Shown piece by piece: positions 9,701-18,818 of a DNA stretch of 64,000 nucleotides. The stretch lies in NCBI RefSeq assembly GCF_023657595.1, contig NZ_CP098323.1, positions 2,876,001 to 2,940,000 of the forward strand. Reading direction: 5' to 3'. The DNA comes from Cytobacillus firmus (lineage in GTDB: Bacteria; Bacillota; Bacilli; Bacillales; Cytobacillaceae). Numbering within the stretch: the stretch's first letter is position 1; every line of letters starts with the position of its first letter. The position numbers and the translations under genes were made by a program. The notes under the pieces are model-generated. The model did not search any database. It worked only from the letters and a program-made list of their open reading frames with translations, and had not been told where the DNA came from.

Positions 9701-11826
9701 GTTACCTTAACGATTTCTTCTGAAAGTTCGTTTGCCAAATAATCATTATTATTCGGAGCTTTACTACTAAGAACAAAAGTACCTTCACCAAATACCTCGG
9801 CATTTTCAATTAAATAGGATGGATCACCATAACTAGCAAAATATCTTGGAGCAAGGTTAGAAGTTTTTGTTCTTGCATACTCAACATACTCTTCAAGTTT
9901 TTCAATCTCTAAGGATCCTTCTGTTGCGAAGTGAACCCAATGTTCAATTTGGTTTGAAATCTCTTCACATCTCCTGATAAATGCGACCAATCTGATAGGA
10001 TTAAAAACTGTTAAGGTTCTAGTTATAGGAATACCTGATTCTTCTTTTTTATTATCAAAATAGTCTACTGCACCAATCAAATTAATATTTTGATAGATAT
10101 GTTGTGAAACTTGTGAGGAACTATAAATATTTTCTAGAAGATTCTCTAAGTCAGTTTCTAATTGCTTACTATCTAATGAATACACACCATAATTTCGTGC
10201 ATACTGAATTTTCTTTATATAGTTACTTAGGTACTCTTCAAATTTCTGCACATGTTCTTTTACATCTAATTGATTTAATGTGAGATAATTTTTCACCTTA
10301 TCTCTAGTCCAAGTGATAATATCTATTTGCTCAATTTCATTTTCAGCATAATTTCTTGTATATGGAATTATTCCATCTTCTATTTTTTCAAAAAAAGAAT
10401 ATGTCTCTAAATCATTAAATCTAGTTACCTTAAACTTTTTATTTTTAATAAGTTTTTCTCCAATACAATGAGAAAGTTTAAATGTAACTTCAGTTTCTTT
10501 TGCATTCTCATCTACACTGGGTAGTGTATTTTGAATAAATTGAATTCTGGGTATTACTATCTGAATATTAGTTAAAAATAGCTTTAATAATTCCTGGATA
10601 TTTTCATTGGTTTTACTCGTTTCGATTTCCAAAATAAATTTTGATAAATCAATATTTTCATTATTTCTCTCATCCTCAATAAATGAAAAAATTTCTTTTA
10701 TAAAGGCTTGAGTCAAGTCATCGTAAACAGAAGGATTTCTGAGTTTTTCAACAGTACGATTTAATTTCTTAACTAAACCTGGTTGAAAATCTAAATAATC
10801 CTCAAATTCTTCGATAAAATCTTGTATAGCTTCAGCATCATTACCGCTTACTAATTCATCAATACCAGATTCATATTCTTTAATTTTGTCTGCACTTAGC
10901 TCTTCTTTATATTTATTTAGGACCTCTTCTACTTCTTCTTTAATTGAGGGTGATTTAATCTTAAAATCTGTGATTTTTTTTACAAACTCAAAATCATTAA
11001 ATAAAAATGAATTTGAACTCTGTGTTACAAATTCAACAACTTCTTTAGTGAGCTGGTCTACAGATTTTGTATCCCAGATTTCATCACTCCAACCGTTAAC
11101 TTCTTCTTGTTCAATAAATGAATAAAGGTTATTCTGGATATTTTCTCGTTCTTTTTCTTTGATCTCCAGGTTTGCTAGTTGAAAGTTCTTTTTAAGTCGA
11201 CCTTTATCTTCCAAATTTATTTTTAATTTACTGTCCATAAATAAGTTCAAATAAGGTAATTTACGTTGGATTTTATCAATTACTGATGGACTTTGATCAC
11301 TCAAAATCTCTGAAATAAAATTAACAATATTGCGAAGTTGTGGCTCTGAAATAGTTTTGTACATATCAAGAAATGTTTTAATAAATTTTATTTCATCAGT
11401 TGCGATTAAACCAGTCTCTGATAGCACATTATATAAAGAGCTCAATCCATCCTCCGTTAAGAGATATGATTCGTCGATAGTAAATAGGTTCTCTAAACTT
11501 TGTGCCTCTGGTGTAATTTCATTAATAATTAATATTAATGCTTGATTATTTTTAGTGTTATTTCGCAACCATGTACTAGTCTCATAGTCTTGATAAGAAA
11601 ATTCTTCAAAACCTGGCTGCTCTTTAACCGTTCTTATTATTGGGTCATAGAACGTTTTATAAACTGATAAATCCGTTCGTAATTGATTTAATAATGCTTC
11701 TATATTAGATATGGTAAGTCCTGATATTTTAACGAATAATTTTTCAGTATGATCATTTTTCTGCTTCTTAAAATGATCTAATAATAGCCTATTAATCCAT
11801 AATGCTAATAATTTATTTCCATTCAT
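6757..11826 (-). CDS. sspH: SspH/DptH-like FtsK-HerA DNA translocase of PT restriction
   Basis: A 1689-residue protein ending in an FtsK/HerA-type ATPase domain: Walker A GGTTGSGKS near residues 1463-1471 and Walker B IVLVFDEFADF near residue 1570, followed by an ICTQNP sensor motif. This matches the DptH/DndH architecture (very large protein with a C-terminal translocase motor) of DNA phosphorothioation-dependent restriction. An acidic Ser/Glu-rich linker spans about residues 1210-1290. Around residues 1060-1086, RRPDLVL followed by VELKF is a candidate PD-(D/E)XK nuclease site. The ATG overlaps the stop of the SspG-like gene (TAATG), so translation is coupled. The long N-terminal half has no recognised domain. 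Confidence 0.82.
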   Translation of the reverse strand: MNGNKLLALWINRLLLDHFKKQKNDHTEKLFVKISGLTISNIEALLNQLRTDLSVYKTFYDPIIRTVKEQPGFEEFSYQDYETSTWLRNNTKNNQALILIINEITPEAQSLENLFTIDESYLLTEDGLSSLYNVLSETGLIATDEIKFIKTFLDMYKTISEPQLRNIVNFISEILSDQSPSVIDKIQRKLPYLNLFMDSKLKINLEDKGRLKKNFQLANLEIKEKERENIQNNLYSFIEQEEVNGWSDEIWDTKSVDQLTKEVVEFVTQSSNSFLFNDFEFVKKITDFKIKSPSIKEEVEEVLNKYKEELSADKIKEYESGIDELVSGNDAEAIQDFIEEFEDYLDFQPGLVKKLNRTVEKLRNPSVYDDLTQAFIKEIFSFIEDERNNENIDLSKFILEIETSKTNENIQELLKLFLTNIQIVIPRIQFIQNTLPSVDENAKETEVTFKLSHCIGEKLIKNKKFKVTRFNDLETYSFFEKIEDGIIPYTRNYAENEIEQIDIITWTRDKVKNYLTLNQLDVKEHVQKFEEYLSNYIKKIQYARNYGVYSLDSKQLETDLENLLENIYSSSQVSQHIYQNINLIGAVDYFDNKKEESGIPITRTLTVFNPIRLVAFIRRCEEISNQIEHWVHFATEGSLEIEKLEEYVEYARTKTSNLAPRYFASYGDPSYLIENAEVFGEGTFVLSSKAPNNNDYLANELSEEIVKVTKNYLEVYPYAKDGMDICMLYCQSSEVVKKCVESIFSKTKVKKLRFTVHSENASKLHYQLNKWLEQKEDFTKPEYESKFPKVEINVISGKTVNEIFSQVEKMMIDADLVVLADYFSQGNQISYQLERVKPKETTFWFETIYKEPLKSDEAVKRISFVSEHLPNTLQSFYQLQYIIQSSAMPSKDELNVLKNIISINNINHNSLIDMMHRKFNWTMILDRYLDKTLLTKTSSQANIIQYKPKAGKNNQYKLIVSSSEYIRKLSQQTTDYAYYDRLHRKLVSIMKNEKISRDSIVDAVNKVKDVSGGLVLKTIGRGKFAHEMLATYLSTNNEEETYNKLRVWAVCDDLPWFSSNKRRPDLVLTTIEKIDDTLELSFELVELKFVNHNIFDKERFDALKQIKTGMSLYNKLFNFEKKQLDSDYWRDELIQYFIERSAYSPENVQLLKEFQHINGDKIKVSIEGRVDVYCYTSNLTEFNFEKVDECIFVDQLDSNIKNYIYTRAYILEQLKASEAEIPAYEELVIAESEKEILQLTLEDDNSNVEREKLGDTIEKDSSEDMTEPEETISDTGRQEVTSDNEESDVPSGSEAHESSEEVTPNLLPEDQQYPEVKALEGITLEYEIEDSNIDQLKDQYIRKLKHNFNQNGIHLNIKEAIIGSSVIRFELDLPADLPANKILSRSKDIQIWLGLSTEPHIFINKGMKIDIIRDEPETIYFEKFMALTRHQLSSKINSTNLVAPLGLDPLNNVLFMDFSNSMSPHLLTGGTTGSGKSVTLNSIILGMMCLYSPEQVQFMFIDPKKVEFTIYEGKQHTRDVITDLGEAVNVLQYLVNEMEDRYTKFAKEGVTNLDEYITEVNERMPRIVLVFDEFADFMTQDADMKKQVENAIMRLGQKARAAGIHLIICTQNPKADIINTNIRNNLGARLALRASDATASNIILDESGAEKLAGKGDFLAKLYGNIERGKSPFLTPKVRRALLKYFNKE

Positions 11827-13412
11827 TTAATTGTCACACCTTCCGCTACATCGTAAGGGTTTCTAATCATGGCTGTTGCATCTGAAAACTCAACCAACAA
11901 TCCATTTTTCTTAAGCTTAGTACGCAGGGAATTTTCATTCTTTTGGTAATAGCTAATATTTAACTTTGATCTTTCGTATAAGCCACTTTTTCTCGCCTGT
12001 ACTTCCCCAATTACAAATCCATATTTTTGATAAAGGAGATTTAAGAACTCACTAAACTCTATAGAATCGTTAGGCTTTACATTGACAAATACAAGGGTTT
12101 GTAAAAATGTATCTGTCATAGTGTATCTATAATTAGTACCTGTTTTGAAGTTACCAATCCCGCCATCTCTGGCAAGAGTTCGAATAATTGATAGCTGGTG
12201 CCTTTTTAATTGATCGGATATAACTTCCTTAACTGTGTTAAAAAGTTTAGTGGTCACATCTTTATAATTGTTACAACTCATTAAGGTGTTTATAACACGT
12301 TTCTTTCTTGATTGGAGTTTATTTAAGCCCATAAGGGTAATAAATGTTTCGTTTGGATTTTCTTTCCATTTAGGCAATTCTTCTATAACATGTTCTTCGT
12401 CCCCTATGATGGAATAGAAATGATTCCCAAAATAGTCCTCAAATTTATTTTTTATTAAGAGTTCATTATTACTAAAAGTGCCTGAAGAGGTTTTTAATAT
12501 CTGACTATTTTGTCCATCTAAGCAATCAAAAAAGAACTCAATTCTATCTCCTTCATTAACCTTGGCCCTTTCATACATATATCTCATTAATTGGAAGCTA
12601 ATAAGACTAGTCAAAAGTTTAAACATTTCATAAACATCAATATTGATGTTCAGGAGGTTATTCATCTCTTTAGCAAATTCATCAAAGATATAATGTTCTG
12701 TAACAGGTAATTGAGGATATTCTTTGTTATCATTATTTTCTTTTAAAGGGTAAGTATCCTTTTTGATATCGATTTCATTGTCCCCTAGTGCATCTTGTAT
12801 TGAATCAATAATCCTCTCTACTGAATTATTCTTTCTTAGAAGAGTTTTGATTCTATTTTGAATTGATTCTCTTATATCTGGGTAATTAGTAGTCCCATAG
12901 GAAAGCATCAAATAATACAATTCCCCACCACGTGCAAAGAAGTTTCTCTCATAGGAGATGCCCTGTCCCTTTTTTCGAATTTCAAAAAATAATAAACTTT
13001 CATGTAATGGATATAACGATCTAGCGTACCAAGAGCGATCGGCTTCACGACCTCTTCCATCAACCAATGGAACTTCCAGATTTCTAAAGAATTCTCTAAT
13101 TACTTCTACCTTTTCTTCGTCCTGAATTTTCTCATACAAACTAATTTTTTGTTCTTCCTTTAATTGAGCAATGTCCCTCTTACTGCCCTCTTTAACACCT
13201 TCAAAGATAAATTTTCTAAGGTTAACAGCTTTATTTCTAAAGTAACAATCTGAATCTAAGCAATACTCTGTTCCGAACATTACATTTAAAAATTCTAACA
13301 CATACTCTGGGCCCCTCTGCCCATCCTTAAATCGATGTCCCCATATTTTAGCAGAGAGTTGGGAGGAGAATTCTTCTACATTATTTTTTATATTTTTAGC
13401 CAAGTTAATCAC
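11823..13412 (-). CDS. sspG: SspG/DptG-like PT-dependent restriction protein
   Basis: A 529-residue protein in the middle of the F-G-H restriction block. It has no P-loop or catalytic motif that I can identify, and it is longer than a typical DptG. Assignment is by position: the SspF-like ATPase lies immediately upstream and the SspH-like translocase overlaps its stop. The GTG at 13412 is part of a GAGGTGAT ribosome binding site, so the in-frame TTG at 13403 is the more likely start. In SspFGH systems these proteins act together against unmodified phage DNA. G is the least characterised member and its mechanism cannot be read here. Confidence 0.7.
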   Translation of the reverse strand: MINLAKNIKNNVEEFSSQLSAKIWGHRFKDGQRGPEYVLEFLNVMFGTEYCLDSDCYFRNKAVNLRKFIFEGVKEGSKRDIAQLKEEQKISLYEKIQDEEKVEVIREFFRNLEVPLVDGRGREADRSWYARSLYPLHESLLFFEIRKKGQGISYERNFFARGGELYYLMLSYGTTNYPDIRESIQNRIKTLLRKNNSVERIIDSIQDALGDNEIDIKKDTYPLKENNDNKEYPQLPVTEHYIFDEFAKEMNNLLNINIDVYEMFKLLTSLISFQLMRYMYERAKVNEGDRIEFFFDCLDGQNSQILKTSSGTFSNNELLIKNKFEDYFGNHFYSIIGDEEHVIEELPKWKENPNETFITLMGLNKLQSRKKRVINTLMSCNNYKDVTTKLFNTVKEVISDQLKRHQLSIIRTLARDGGIGNFKTGTNYRYTMTDTFLQTLVFVNVKPNDSIEFSEFLNLLYQKYGFVIGEVQARKSGLYERSKLNISYYQKNENSLRTKLKKNGLLVEFSDATAMIRNPYDVAEGVTIK

Positions 13413-13413
13413 C

Positions 13414-15093
13414 TCAATCTATAAAAATTTCATCTTGAATATATAGTCCTTTATCTCTATCGAGCCTTAAGATATTCAGCGTATAGTCATTTGTTTCACT
13501 GTTCTTTATTATTTCATTTTTAAACGTGTCCAATAGTATCTCGACATCCTCTCTTAGGATGTTGTGTGTTGTTCCTGCATTAAGCCTCATTAGATATTCA
13601 AAAACATGTAAATCAATTGGTAAATCTATTTTATGGTTAACTAATAAAATAAACTTAGAAGGTAAATGGTCAATATCTGCTCTGCTCTCTTCTTCATTAA
13701 TTATCACCTGATTATTTGAAACAATTGAATGAACCATTAAGTTTTCAGTTGTCGCATATAATTGTGAACTTGATGCTACTAACCTTTTTGAAAAAGCTCT
13801 ATTTAATCCATTTACTAAATCCTTCCTGCTTTGAATTCTTTTCATAGGATTATCAAACATATCTCCAAATTCCTTCAAAAATTGAAACGGAATTAAACTA
13901 TTCCTATTAAATATGTCATCATTTGGAAACTCAAAGAAAAATTTTCTTCTAAGTTTGTTGATCCATTCCTCGATTAATTTATCATTACTATCTTTATTAT
14001 GATCTCTGTACATATCTAGCCTTTTCTTAAAATAACCAAGGTAGAGGTCTAAGTCTTCATTAAAAATTTCATTATGCAGAGACTCTAATTGTTCAATTCC
14101 ACAAATATCTCCATTTAAAATAAAGTCATCAATATTTGAAATAGAATAGTTACCTGGATCTAACTCTCTAAACAGTTTTAAAGCTCGCATTTCGGAAAAA
14201 GCCTCATGCTCAATGTTATGGCCATAAAAATTTTGATAATATGGCTTTTCAATTTGATTTTTCAGGTCTTCGTAATCAGCATTTTTTATGTCGGTACAGT
14301 TTAAGCCACCTGTAAGGAGATAGCTAATATGAATTAACATTTCACGCATTGTGATATGTGACCCTAAATAATCTAATGTTCTATACTGTTCTACTAATCT
14401 ATTTTTAACATGTTCTGTTGAAGTTCTTTGGTGATTTAAATATATTATGCATGTATTATTTTTTGCACAACTATTACAAGGGGACCAATTCTCTTCCTGA
14501 TTCCATTCATTTAATACTTTTTCCACATATATCGATGAGGTAACATCTAAAAGGTTTAAAATACTGAGTGATTGATTATTATTTTTATAATCTTTAAACC
14601 TCACCGAAACTTCTTCTTTCAAAAGCTTTAAATTTTCATTTTGTGAAAGGAACTTAGTTAACTTTCCTTCATTAGCTGCTATAAGATAATAGAATTTGTC
14701 AGAATGATTAGATTGTATTGATAATTGTAGTTTGGATAATTCCTGGAAAATTACCTCATCCTTTAGTTCAGATAGATCCTTTACGATTCTAATTCTTCCG
14801 TGTTTAAAAGGTACTTCAATAACTCCAGAATTTGGCCATGTCGATAATTCAGTTTCACTAAAATAATTATAAATCGATCTACATAGTCTAGTTTTTCCAT
14901 CACCTGCATTACCAGTTAAAATTACACTATGAGCATTACTATTAAAAATTTCTATAAGATAGTTTTCAATTTTAGTATCAATTTTAAAAGAGTAAGACTT
15001 TTCACCTTCATCATATGTATACTCGTCATATATTTTCGAATGATTAGGAGAAAGAACGTTAAATTGATCTAGATAATTTATAAAGGAATTCAT
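13414..15093 (-). CDS. sspF: SspF/DptF-like ATPase of PT-dependent restriction
   Basis: A 559-residue protein with an N-terminal P-loop, LTGNAGDGKTRL, near residues 58-69. A CxxC...C cluster (CNSCAKNNTC) near residue 205 could bind zinc. The length matches DptF proteins of DNA phosphorothioation-dependent restriction (about 550 residues), and the downstream neighbours fit DptG and DptH. The ATG has a good AAGGAG ribosome binding site. A TATAAT box about 55 bases upstream probably starts the main operon transcript, because the preceding helicase gene ends in its own terminator. Confidence 0.8.
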   Translation of the reverse strand: MNSFINYLDQFNVLSPNHSKIYDEYTYDEGEKSYSFKIDTKIENYLIEIFNSNAHSVILTGNAGDGKTRLCRSIYNYFSETELSTWPNSGVIEVPFKHGRIRIVKDLSELKDEVIFQELSKLQLSIQSNHSDKFYYLIAANEGKLTKFLSQNENLKLLKEEVSVRFKDYKNNNQSLSILNLLDVTSSIYVEKVLNEWNQEENWSPCNSCAKNNTCIIYLNHQRTSTEHVKNRLVEQYRTLDYLGSHITMREMLIHISYLLTGGLNCTDIKNADYEDLKNQIEKPYYQNFYGHNIEHEAFSEMRALKLFRELDPGNYSISNIDDFILNGDICGIEQLESLHNEIFNEDLDLYLGYFKKRLDMYRDHNKDSNDKLIEEWINKLRRKFFFEFPNDDIFNRNSLIPFQFLKEFGDMFDNPMKRIQSRKDLVNGLNRAFSKRLVASSSQLYATTENLMVHSIVSNNQVIINEEESRADIDHLPSKFILLVNHKIDLPIDLHVFEYLMRLNAGTTHNILREDVEILLDTFKNEIIKNSETNDYTLNILRLDRDKGLYIQDEIFID

Positions 15094-15144
15094 AAAAAGT
15101 CTCCTTTCTTCCTATAAATAATATTTTCATTTAAACAATTAATA

Positions 15145-15173
15145 ATTATACCATAGTTAATTGGAAGGAAAAT
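15145..15173 (-). promoter_or_regulatory. Putative promoter of the sspFGH-sspBCD operon
   Basis: On the minus strand a consensus TATAAT (15150-15145) is preceded 17 bases upstream by the weak -35 TTTTCC. It sits between the terminator of the helicase gene and the SspF-like start. The -10 is convincing; the -35 is not. Confidence 0.45.
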
Positions 15174-15257
15174 GGATAGATTAAATTACCATTACTTTTA
15201 TTACAACTTTATTTAATTTTATCAGGGGAGGTTGTTAAAAAATCACCTGGGTTCCTA

Positions 15258-15284
15258 TAAAAAAAAGACAGAAATATTCTGTCT
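15258..15284 (-). terminator. Terminator of PLD-helicase gene
   Basis: AGACAGA/TCTGTCT hairpin with a 5-base loop, followed on the minus strand by eight T residues. It lies 120 bases past the helicase stop and isolates that gene from the PT operon. Confidence 0.75.
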
Positions 15285-15403
15285 AAAAAAATCATTCAGG
15301 TTATTTTAATAACACCATCTCCCTTTCGAAAATTTAGCTTTATTCTCAAAGATCGCGATGACAGCCCCAATCAACATAATTATTGAGGCTGACACCAACT
15401 ATT

Positions 15404-18301
15404 TCATTCAACATTCCCATTAATAATATAATTATATAATTTACTATCAATAGCGTCTTCCATAATCATATTCATATAAACTACAGGTTTACCGTCCTCC
15501 ATCGAGCTCTGTTTAACAGAGTCTTCATCTGGTAAACCCTTACCCAAGTAATAAAATTCCGTTCCTTCATCATCATCTTTTTTTACAAAAAAATGAAGGT
15601 CGATGTTATTTTTTCTAGCCTGTATAATTATTTTAACTTCCTGAGAACTTAATGTTCGGTTGCTTCGAGTAAACCATTTGATGATCTCTTGACTTAAAAA
15701 TTCATCACCGTACTTTACACTAGATTCAATTTCATCATTTTTATGGTAGGTAATAAAGATTGGACAAGTTTGATGCTTGGTCTTATATCCAAACATTGTA
15801 CTTGTTTCATCATTGTCCCAGTTTAATAGTTTACATACATCCTTCCTAGAATATTTTTCGTATAATGTAAGTTCTCTATCACAAGAATATTTTTTGTTCT
15901 TTTCATTTGCACACTTGATAACATCCATTATTAAAAACTTGAAGTATTTATTATTCTCCAAACTTTTTTCAATATCTTTATTGTATGTGAAATATCCTGC
16001 ATCAAGATTTATGATGGGTTTTTGACCATACTTTTCGCGGCTAACCTGATTAAAGAAAGACAAATTAAAGATCCTTTGTATAGAATTTAATGTCTTATCA
16101 TCTATAATGCAATTTGATAATTGTAATTGGCTAATATAATCTTCATAGCTCACCTTTTTGTGATTCATTAGTTGCTCTAGTAAAATGATTTCATGCTTGC
16201 GTTTTCCCTCTAAAATTTCTTGTGTGACCAGGGTTAAGACTTTATTTTCATAATCAGTTAACGGAGAAACTTCTTTATTCATTTTTAACAAAAACTGATG
16301 ATAGTTAAGTTTGTATGTTTTACTGCCATCCACTAATACCGCAGGGTCAATCGAATGGTTTAAAATAAAGTCATGCAAGTAAGGTGTTTTTCCAATCTTA
16401 TTTTCTAACTCAACAAAGGCTTCCCTTATTAGTCTCAATTCTGTAAGTCTACTATTATTAATTGCTTTAAAGATTTGTTTCTTTGCAATCTCTTCAAAAT
16501 TAACTGTAGAAACTCCTTTAATATAGCTTGTATCTTTGGTACGGCGTCTGATATTGTCCTTGTTTTGGGATTTATCACCTGAAAGAGCAATTGGGATTAG
16601 ATAATTGTTTTTATAGTTACCAATAAAGTCTATTATTGTGACATAGTCTTTTGATGTGTGTTTACGTAAGCCCCTGCCCAGCTGTTGAATAAATATAATA
16701 CTGGATTGAGTTTGTCTTAGCATGACAACTTGATTAATACATGGTATATCTATACCCTCATTAAAAATATCAACTGTCAAAATGTAATCTAGGATTCCAT
16801 TTTCAAGTTGATTAACTCTCATTTCTCTTTCTTCTTGTGTATGATCACCTGTTAAAGCTACTGTTCTGAATCCTCTTTCATTTAGAACTGCTGATAGCTT
16901 TCCAGCCTCCTCTTTTCGACTGCAGAAAATTAATCCTTTAACACTTTCTCCGGAAAACCCATAATAATTTATCTTCTCAATAATATGATTTACCCGTTCT
17001 TCTGTAATCAAATGAGAAAGAACTGCGGAATCATCGATAAGTTTTCCATTATATTCAATGTCTGTGACACCGAAATAATGGAATGGACAGAGCATGTCCT
17101 CTTCAAGTGCTTCTTGTAATCTAATTTCATATGCAATGTTGTAATCAAACAACCCATATATATTAAAGTCATCCGTCCGCTCAGGTGTTGCAGTCATGCC
17201 TAATAAGAATGTTGGTGTAAAATAATTCATTACCTTCTGGTAAGAACTCGCTCCTGCTTTATGTACTTCATCAACAAGAATATAGTCAAATTCATCTTCA
17301 CTAAATCTGGACAAGACATCATCCTTAGAAATAGTTTGAATAGTAGCAAACAGATACCTTGCATTTGTCCGTTTTTGAGAGCCTGATAAAATTCCAAAGT
17401 CTTCTTCTAATCCACCAAATAATTTTTTAAAATCTGATTTTGCTTTCTTTAAGATTTGCTCGCGGTGGACTATAAATAGCATGCGATTAGGATTAAATCT
17501 TCTAACATCAAAAGCTGATAGATATGTTTTTCCAGTTCCGGTTGCTGAAATAATTAAACCCTTATCATTTCCAGCTTCTCTAAGGGATTGAATTTGCTCT
17601 ATGGCTGCTCGTTGCATTTTGTTTGGCACAATTTTAATTGCTTCTTCGAGAGAATTGGTTTGATATTGACTAGGCATTTCTAGAATATTTTGAACAACAT
17701 GGCTGTTGACATCAACATATGTCTTTTCATATTCAGCAATCCATTCTTCAGTCAATATGCTAGACTTCTCCCATACTTCTTCAAATTGATTTTTGAAATG
17801 ATGAACTAATTCTCCATTTTCATGAGATGTTAACTTCACATTCCACTCATAATTCACTTTTAAGGCTTGGGCAGTTAAGTTTGAACTCCCTACAATAAGT
17901 GAGTAGTGAGTGTCCTTATTAAAAATATATCCCTTCGAATGAAAACCTTTAAGATCTGCTAGCCTTACTTCCACATTAGTTAACTTCATTAATTCTCTAA
18001 AGACTTTTGGTTGATTAAAGTTTAGGAAAGTCGATGTAAGTATTCGACCTTTAATACCTTTTTGATGGAGATCATAAAGATATGATTTAAGAGCCGCTAG
18101 ACCGCTTTCTGTTATAAACGCCACTGAAAAAATAAAAGACTTACAGCTTTCTAGCTCATCAATTAATGTCGATAAAACATTTTCACTTTTTTTGGCATTG
18201 TTGATTAATAACTTTGGTTTATAATTCCCTGAATCCTGATGCTGCTGATTAATAAATCCTCTATGCAAAGAAGCTTCTAAATTACGAATTAAATTACTCA
18301 T
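15404..18301 (-). CDS. PLD-nuclease / DEAD-type helicase / DUF3427 fusion
   Basis: A 965-residue multidomain protein. Residues about 30-190 form a phospholipase D-like nuclease domain (HSKGYIF ... VGSSNLT, the H-x-K and GSxN signature). Residues about 235-600 form a superfamily 2 helicase: Walker A SATGTGKT, DEVH box, GMTATPERTD, and motif VI QLGRGLRKH. The C-terminus matches the DUF3427 region found in such helicases. It is probably a DNA-cleaving, ATP-driven defence or restriction enzyme (inference). It has its own promoter and terminator, and a Nudix gene lies just upstream on the same strand. Helicase-PLD-DUF3427 proteins occur in defence islands, sometimes beside Nudix hydrolases, so this pair may be an independent system next to the PT module. 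Confidence 0.85.
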   Translation of the reverse strand: MSNLIRNLEASLHRGFINQQHQDSGNYKPKLLINNAKKSENVLSTLIDELESCKSFIFSVAFITESGLAALKSYLYDLHQKGIKGRILTSTFLNFNQPKVFRELMKLTNVEVRLADLKGFHSKGYIFNKDTHYSLIVGSSNLTAQALKVNYEWNVKLTSHENGELVHHFKNQFEEVWEKSSILTEEWIAEYEKTYVDVNSHVVQNILEMPSQYQTNSLEEAIKIVPNKMQRAAIEQIQSLREAGNDKGLIISATGTGKTYLSAFDVRRFNPNRMLFIVHREQILKKAKSDFKKLFGGLEEDFGILSGSQKRTNARYLFATIQTISKDDVLSRFSEDEFDYILVDEVHKAGASSYQKVMNYFTPTFLLGMTATPERTDDFNIYGLFDYNIAYEIRLQEALEEDMLCPFHYFGVTDIEYNGKLIDDSAVLSHLITEERVNHIIEKINYYGFSGESVKGLIFCSRKEEAGKLSAVLNERGFRTVALTGDHTQEEREMRVNQLENGILDYILTVDIFNEGIDIPCINQVVMLRQTQSSIIFIQQLGRGLRKHTSKDYVTIIDFIGNYKNNYLIPIALSGDKSQNKDNIRRRTKDTSYIKGVSTVNFEEIAKKQIFKAINNSRLTELRLIREAFVELENKIGKTPYLHDFILNHSIDPAVLVDGSKTYKLNYHQFLLKMNKEVSPLTDYENKVLTLVTQEILEGKRKHEIILLEQLMNHKKVSYEDYISQLQLSNCIIDDKTLNSIQRIFNLSFFNQVSREKYGQKPIINLDAGYFTYNKDIEKSLENNKYFKFLIMDVIKCANEKNKKYSCDRELTLYEKYSRKDVCKLLNWDNDETSTMFGYKTKHQTCPIFITYHKNDEIESSVKYGDEFLSQEIIKWFTRSNRTLSSQEVKIIIQARKNNIDLHFFVKKDDDEGTEFYYLGKGLPDEDSVKQSSMEDGKPVVYMNMIMEDAIDSKLYNYIINGNVE

Positions 18302-18328
18302 TTCTACTCCATTCCTTACCAGTTGTTA

Positions 18329-18357
18329 TATCTATTTTAAACATAGAGTATAGTCAA
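18329..18357 (-). promoter_or_regulatory. Promoter of PLD-helicase gene
   Basis: On the minus strand TTGACT (18357-18352) and TAGATA (18334-18329) are separated by 17 bases, about 28 bases ahead of the start codon. Near-consensus for a sigma-A promoter. Confidence 0.6.
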
Positions 18358-18370
18358 TTCAATAAATTTC

Positions 18371-18408
18371 CATATAAAAAAGCTATCTACTGTGTGTAAA
18401 TAGCTTTT
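18371..18408 (-). terminator. Terminator of Nudix gene
   Basis: AAAAGCTAT and ATAGCTTTT arms around a 13-base loop, continuing into TTTTTTATAT on the minus strand, directly after the Nudix stop codon. Confidence 0.75.
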
Positions 18409-18416
18409 GCAAATAA

Positions 18417-18818
18417 TCATTTTAAGGATAGCGTTTTTGAAATTTTATTGATGGCCGGAATATCAGCGGGAGCCCAGTCCAAAGTTTCAAGATCTGAAGG
18501 CGAAAGCCATTTAATCGATACATGCTCGGTTAATATTGGTTTACCCTTAATGAGTTTACAATAAAAGGTGGTTAAATGAACAATACCAAAATCATATTCA
18601 TATACAGTATGTTCGACTTGTTCACCTATTTCTATTTTGCAACTCATTTCTTCGTTAATTTCCCGAATCAGGGCTTGTTGCGGCGTTTCCCCACTCTCAA
18701 TTTTCCCTCCAGGAAATTCCCATTTGTAAGGAAGAGCTTTCGATGGACCCCTTTGAGCACATAGAATATTACCATTCTCAATAATAACTGCACCAACTAC
18801 ATGAATGTTCTTTTTCAT
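18417..18818 (-). CDS. Nudix hydrolase, MutT/8-oxo-dGTPase-like
   Basis: A 133-residue MutT-type (deoxy)nucleoside triphosphate pyrophosphohydrolase. The Nudix box is complete except for Ser in place of the last Gly: EFPGGKIESGE, then seven residues, REINEE. The chosen ATG at 18818 has GGAGG 4 bases upstream; a longer reading to 18893 adds 25 residues without a good ribosome binding site. It could sanitise oxidised nucleotides or, given the helicase-nuclease gene just downstream, act in a nucleotide-based defence role (inference). Confidence 0.88.
   Translation of the reverse strand: MKKNIHVVGAVIIENGNILCAQRGPSKALPYKWEFPGGKIESGETPQQALIREINEEMSCKIEIGEQVEHTVYEYDFGIVHLTTFYCKLIKGKPILTEHVSIKWLSPSDLETLDWAPADIPAINKISKTLSLK

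Noticed and set aside
15313..15400. Hairpin AGCCTCAAT/ATTGGGGCT right after the helicase stop as terminator
   Set aside because: No U-tract follows; the hairpin at 15258-15284 is the better terminator.
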